Assembly (NCBI GenBank): GCA_930367205.1
Contig: OV884011.1
Coordinates: forward strand, 142,907,937-142,971,936
Length of the DNA stretch: 64,000 nt
Reading direction: 5' to 3'
Source: Acanthosoma haemorrhoidale
Lineage: Eukaryota; Arthropoda; Insecta; Hemiptera; Acanthosomatidae
Below are positions 59,346-64,000 of this stretch, piece by piece. Under the pieces are notes generated by a model. That model was not told the DNA's origin. It saw nothing but the letters and a program-made list of their open reading frames with translations, and did no database searches. The translations under genes and the position numbers were made by a program. How positions within the stretch are numbered: the stretch's first letter is position 1; every line of letters starts with the position of its first letter.

Positions 59346-60519
59346 CCATATTAATATAACAAGAATATAAGATGTAATATAAACAAGGGCGTACTTTAAC
59401 TTGTGATTAGACGATACGTTCAAATTAAGAGGAAAAAAAAACTAAAGTTATTTATAATAATAATTAAAAAATTTAATATTACACATAGGACAAGGATAAT
59501 ATAAATATCCTGAAATAATGAATCAGTATATAATCATGAAGTGAGGAGGCATTTTTTGTAAGATTTCAGCTTACCAAATATTTAAAAACTTTGAAGAAGA
59601 TAGAGGCCCTTAAGGTATAGAAAAAAAAAGAAAAGTTTATTGAATAAGTAAAGTGGAAGCAGTGCAGCTATTTTTTTGAAAAGTGAGAACATTTTATGTT
59701 TTAACTGCCTTATTTAAGTTTAAGCGTATTGTGTGTTTGTGCATAGTCAAACGTCTACTGGTTTGATTCAATTTTTTATAAATTTAGGCGTTGAAGGATT
59801 CAAACTCATGGTTTTGTATTATAAATTGTTTGAAAACAGAAGAATAGCGGATTAATTTGTTTAAGATGTTCTTATTTTTGTCGGTTTATTACTTGGGTTC
59901 ACCCTGGTTGATTTATGGCACCCACTCTCGGGTTTACCATTGCTACGTTACCTCAACGACCGTTTCAGAGTCTCCGGTGTCAACTCACCCACGTATGCGT
60001 TAACAATGTAGTTGGCGATACTAATAACTCTTTTTTTTCTAATATAATGTTTGTCAAGCAACTTTTTAAGGACCCTACTATGGGATTGTCGGAGTCTTAG
60101 CAATGGTTTTAGCATAATGGCTGAATAAGGGGGTCTCGTAAGACAAAGCTAGCCGGATGAAGCTCATGTATGCCAACAAGCGTAGCTATGAATAGCTCTA
60201 ACTATGATGGATAACTTGCTACATAGCTGATATTTACATACAATTTTTTTTTATGTAATATGAAAACTGTAAGTCGTTATGCATCCTCAATAATGGCTCA
60301 AAATTGGACTGTCCTTCCTCTTCATGGAGAATTCTATGAATCTGATGATTATTTACATTATTAGTGTTTTTGTGTGAATGAATTTAATTTTTTTTATATA
60401 TTTTATATTCCATTGATTGGTAGTGTGTTTTCGTATATTGTAAGATTTCAACATGTTAAGTGTTGTGATGTCCATCTGTAACTGGTGTTGTAGTAGTTAT
60501 ATAACAAATTAATTTACAA
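59346..60519. other. no gene seen
   Basis: AT-rich; short frame at 59915-60100 has no motif. Confidence 0.4.
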
Positions 60520-61135
60520 ATCAAATATTTATTGTGATAAAATTACAATCTGCCTTATTGAGCAATAAATAATTGTGTTCAATGATCTCATTCATACAAT
60601 ATTTACAATTCTTCATTCACTCGCTCACTCATACAGTATTGACAAACAGACCAGAGACCTCCAGGATTTGCATGGTTGTCACCCCCCTCGCATGTGAAAG
60701 AGGAAGCGGAGTTTTGGGAAGTCCACCACGCTTCTCCATCAGCCGTGTCAGCGGAAACTGACCAAGAGCGCGAGAGCCACATACGCTCAGGACACGATTT
60801 GAGAAAGTGGTGCCTTTACCAGGACTCCCACTTTCACGTATTATATATAGCATACATTATGTAGCAGGCCATGATGCCACTGCCGTTTTAGTCTCTGAGG
60901 AGGAGAATTATTGGGATAAATGGCGCAGTGTAAAGACTGTGCTAGGGGATTAGGGTGGTTGGATAGGTTACTACCCAATTTTATGAAGTTGGAAGGGATG
61001 AATTCAACAATGTAGGGTATATTAAGATCATTATCAAGGGTTTTATTTATTTATAACGGGCATATACATTTGTTCACAGGACTTATTATTGAAATTATTG
61101 GATATGCTTGATGTTCGACTTACCGAACAGTGCGT
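60520..61135 (-). mobile_element. LINE 3' fragment (family A/B/C)
   Basis: Minus-strand 3' UTR and C-terminal end of ORF2, parallel to 3520-4000, including the GACCAAGAGCGCGAGAG segment and TCCTCCTCAGAGACTAAAAC on the coding sense. The 3' UTR carries a segment (60655-60760) absent from the 3.5 kb copy but present in part in copy A. Confidence 0.82.
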
Positions 61136-61573
61136 TACTATATTATGTTCGTAGTATTTTTACTACTCCACTCATTTATTGTAATTTATTACGAATAAAA
61201 TATGCGCATCTCTTTTTTAGTTGCTAGTTAGGAGTGGCAGTGGTTCTATGCTTAGAAAAAAATGAATGATTAATGATGAAAAAAGCTTCAACCACGGGCC
61301 TACCAATTGTCTGAACCTCTCGCAGAATAGACATAAGTAATTAATTTCATTCTGTATTGATGGGGAACAACGCACACAAACTGACAATTGAGCAATAAAA
61401 CAGAACTTGAAACAGAGAATTGAGCAATTTAAAAGATGTTTATTTAGTATATAGAAGTTTAACTGAATTCCATTTTCCTAACCAGTTTGAATGATATTCT
61501 ATTTTAGTTAACGGTGAAACAACCATTTGTCCGGCCGAATATTCAAATGTAATAACTCTTTCTTGTTTTACCT
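61136..61573. other. no gene seen
   Basis: AT-rich flank of the candidate gene to the right. Confidence 0.35.
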
Positions 61574-62001
61574 TTATGCCGGTACTACATAATCGAAAGT
61601 GTGGACGTTGCTGGTGAGAATATTCAACCTTTGCACGACAGATCTAAAGGATTCCTGGCTGTCCGGTTGTTCCTTTGGTCGGATAGTTGGGAGGTCGACA
61701 GCTCCGGGCTCCTTGTAAATACCAGGCCGTACAAAGAGGATGGTGCGTGAATTTGCCGTATCAAGTGCAACAAGCTTCGTTGAAACAAGTGGGTTGAGAT
61801 TCTTATATTTAAACAGTGCCACTGTGCTAGATCTATTTTAAAATTCAATTAAAATTGTAGGTAATTACTCATACCATACTAATGCATTGCAGAAGATGCT
61901 GTCCTGTAAACGTCGAAGCTAAACTTAAACTCTTGGAACCATATGTTTTATAAAAATACCAGTGGGCTTCGGTTGGAGGAACATTATACCTGAGCTGGAA
62001 C
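61574..62001 (-). CDS. candidate two-exon host gene 3' end
   Basis: Minus strand. Exon 61881-62001 follows acceptor ATTTGCAG and reads in one open frame (MFPPTEAHWYFYKTYGSK, then LASTFTGQHLLQC). Donor GTATGG (phase 1) would join, across an intron of about 60 bp, to 61574-61820 (acceptor TAGCACAG), which encodes ALFKYKNLNPLVSTKLVALD and on to FDYVVPA with a stop. The second exon has a smooth protein-like composition but I do not recognise the family. A shifted frame over the same stretch is also open for 74 codons, so the reading is not certain. Upstream exons are not found. Confidence 0.4.
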
Positions 62002-62364
62002 TGCAAATTCATCCAACTATGAATTCTAAATACAAATCAATATGTGCACTATATAATACGGAACCATATCCCTTCCCAGCCTTATTAATTAAATATATAC
62101 CACTTAAGAGCTTCAGAGAAAAATAATTATAGACATCAGCTTTTGTTCGGCAACAAGAGGGAATAATGTAATGACATTATAAACAACAAAATTAATCCCT
62201 AGAATTAGATCGATTTGGAGGACGTGAGTATTCTCTTGAAATATTTTGTTTTGTTGTTTTCAATCCAAGCCCCAGCTGCACAAGCTTCATTCCTGGATTT
62301 TTTTTTTTTTTGGAATACAAAAGTCTGTTCTTTGGTACTTTTGTTCTTACGAGTCTGTGTGTTA
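62002..62364. other. spacer
   Basis: AT-rich, with a T12 run near 62298-62310 just before the 5' UTR of copy C. No gene seen. Confidence 0.35.
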
Positions 62365-64000
62365 AATTTTCCAGCAGTACTGCGCCTTCGCTCAACCATT
62401 ACAAAACGTTTTCGTATTGCTGTATAAACCAACTGTTTTGTTACGGTTCATAGGAAGTGTCCAGTTCGTCAAACCGTCTCAACCGACTACTGGGTGAACT
62501 GTCCACGGAGGAGCTGTCTACAGGTGAGTGGATAGTGAAGCTGTGGATTAGATTGCCAATTGCAAGATTCACTTCACATTACACAGAGAAGGCGGCCATA
62601 TTGTTAAGATTGGCTATCATCTGTAGTAAAGATAAGAGTGGGGAGTCCGCTAAGCCCTCATAGCACCGTAGCCAGGTAGTAGCGTGGCAGGCTCTTAATT
62701 AAGTTACGTGCGTTCACGGCTCCCACTTGCCATATATTTTTTATTTATAAAAAAAATACTGAATAATTCAGAAAAATACTGCTAATGAAACATGCGTTTC
62801 TATCAGCAGTTAATGTCAGCAGAAAATAAGAAAAAACGTACACGGTCGTAGGGACCTACCCCCAATCCGTCACCGGTAAAACGTAAGCCGCGGCGATCTA
62901 ACCGAAATATACCCCCTGTAAATTCTTCAGCTCCCAGAAGCTCTATGGAAGAACTACCATCACTACCAAGCACATCAAAACAAACAACAACAACTCATGA
63001 GTCTCCGTTTTTCACGCCCAATAGTTACGAGGTGTTGAAAAATATTGAGGTAGAGGACATGGACTCTACACAAACACCCACACAGCCCAAGCCACCAGCG
63101 ATATTCGTACGTAACATAAGTAATTTTAACCAATTAATTAATTTTTACCCAACTGAATAAAAATGTAGGTACAGGAAAATACACTTGCCTCAATCGGTCC
63201 CGGGACACAAATGTTTCTCCGGACACTCCCGACTCATACCGAACAATAATCATATACTTAGGTGAAACAAAGGCCAACTTTCATACCTACCAACTAAAGC
63301 AAGAAAGATCGCTGCGGGTGGTGATTAGAAACCTGTATCCCACTACACCAGTGGAAGAGATAGAGAAGGAGCTCTTAAGCCTAGGATACAAGGTTACGAA
63401 GGTTACGGCCATATTACGAATGTGCACAAGAGTACAGGTCGAAAAGCCTTGCCCGAAACGCGATATACTTCAACGCCATAATTTTCAGGCATATGTGCAC
63501 ACAAAATCATACTGCTACCACCCTCCCAGGTGTGTAAAGTGCAGCGGGCAGCACTAAAGTGAATTGTACAAGAAGCCCCTAAAATCACCTGCTGCATGCG
63601 TGCTCTGTCAGCAAGGCCACCTGGCAAACTATAAAGGCTGTGAGGCGTATAGAATTCTGAAGTCCAGAAGCGAACAACGTCGTCGTCCAGAAGAAGAAAC
63701 GCTAAACCACAGGTAGCCCAAAAAGCGCCCCCGCCAGAAGTTTGAGGCCTTCAGTCTCTTTTGCTGGTGTCGTTCGAAACAGAGATCAGTCACTGGCATT
63801 GCCCATTCCTCCTCCGCAAGTTCTTCTTCCCCAGCACTACTTTCACCCCAGCAACCAGCAAACTCAATCCCATCCTCATCCAAACATCTTGCATATCCCG
63901 TCACCTAAAAATTCACAATCAAAATCCTTTACATCAGTATCTCAAAGACCTAATCCAATCCAAACGCCACTCGAGAACAGTTTGGCAAAGATCCCGACAT
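62365..64000 (+). mobile_element. LINE copy C (runs off the window)
   Basis: 5' UTR from about 62365 (aligned with copy B from CTGCGCCT...). ORF1 starts ATG at 62813 and is present to about 63720, then the sequence jumps near 63890-63910 into the endonuclease-RT linker (CAGTATCTCAAAGACCTAAT, matching 50730 in copy A). The whole endonuclease is thus missing. It continues beyond 64000, presumably into RT. Confidence 0.87.
62813..63720 (+). pseudogene. LINE copy C ORF1 (gag-like RNA-binding protein)
   Basis: Begins MSAENKKKRTRS, then TAG at 62849-62851. The frame continues through AIFVRNISNF, a frameshift near 63150, HTYQLKQERSLRVVIRNLYP and LSLGYKVTKV. The zinc-knuckle part follows: CVKCSGQH (interrupted by TAA at 63555-63557), then CVLCQQGHLANYKGC. 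This is the nucleic-acid-binding ORF1 product of a jockey/R1-type LINE and is the best preserved ORF1 of the three copies, the only one with knuckles. Confidence 0.82.

Noticed and set aside
1..64000. CRISPR array, rRNA, bacterial operon or phage
   Set aside because: No direct-repeat/spacer periodicity, no rRNA-like conserved segments, no ribosome-binding-site-led gene clusters; spliced exons and retrotransposons point to a eukaryote.

Overview
The window looks like AT-rich nuclear DNA of an insect or close arthropod. The evidence is spliced genes with 55-100 bp introns, LINE relics of the jockey/CR1/I type, and Ty3/gypsy LTRs with AGT...ACT ends sitting in TATATA tracts, a habit known from insect gypsy-group elements. 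The order cannot be named. I see no prokaryotic gene organisation, rRNA, functional tRNA or CRISPR array. Most recognisable sequence is transposon-derived.

Host genes. Two related genes lie in tandem on the minus strand. Gene 2 (4437-11021) reads as a complete four-exon gene of about 155 residues: a signal-peptide exon, then three exons of a cysteine-rich domain. Gene 1 (11665-15817) has six visible exons (296 residues, first exon not found). It carries the same domain plus an N-terminal extension and a longer tail. The shared introns have the same phases, the domain's middle exon is exactly 93 bp in both, and the cysteines line up. The domain resembles the insect DUF4773 family (inference from cysteine layout). 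Weaker candidates are a minus-strand two-exon unit at 61574-62001 and a set of small plus-strand exons (16284, 26060, 46990, 53383, 54560) that could belong to one long-intron gene.

Layout. 1-3406: 3' half of a gypsy element (RT, RNase H, integrase, LTR). 3.5-4.2 kb: LINE tail. 4.4-15.8 kb: the two host genes, with a long inverted repeat and an RT relic in an intron of gene 2, and three solo LTRs plus a SINE in an intron of gene 1. 17.8-25.3 kb: LINE fragments and a solo LTR beside a TA microsatellite. 27957-30407: a LINE with target-site duplication and A41 tail. 31.2-35.0 kb: a degraded LINE abutting the 5' half of a second, minus-strand gypsy element (LTR, primer site, gag, protease). 36-41 kb: SINE-like sequence, a LINE tip, an LTR-like block and an 863 bp solo LTR with a perfect 5 bp duplication. 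42-46.6 kb: LINE pieces in opposite orientations. 48.9-64 kb: three differently deleted copies (A, B, C) of one LINE family plus further tails and a fragment with a restriction-like-endonuclease type C-terminus.

No intact autonomous element is visible. The elements are related to one another: gypsy elements 1 and 2 share LTR and protease-RT linker sequence, and the 3' end of LINE family A/B/C recurs at 3.5, 17.9, 39.1, 51.8 and 60.5 kb.
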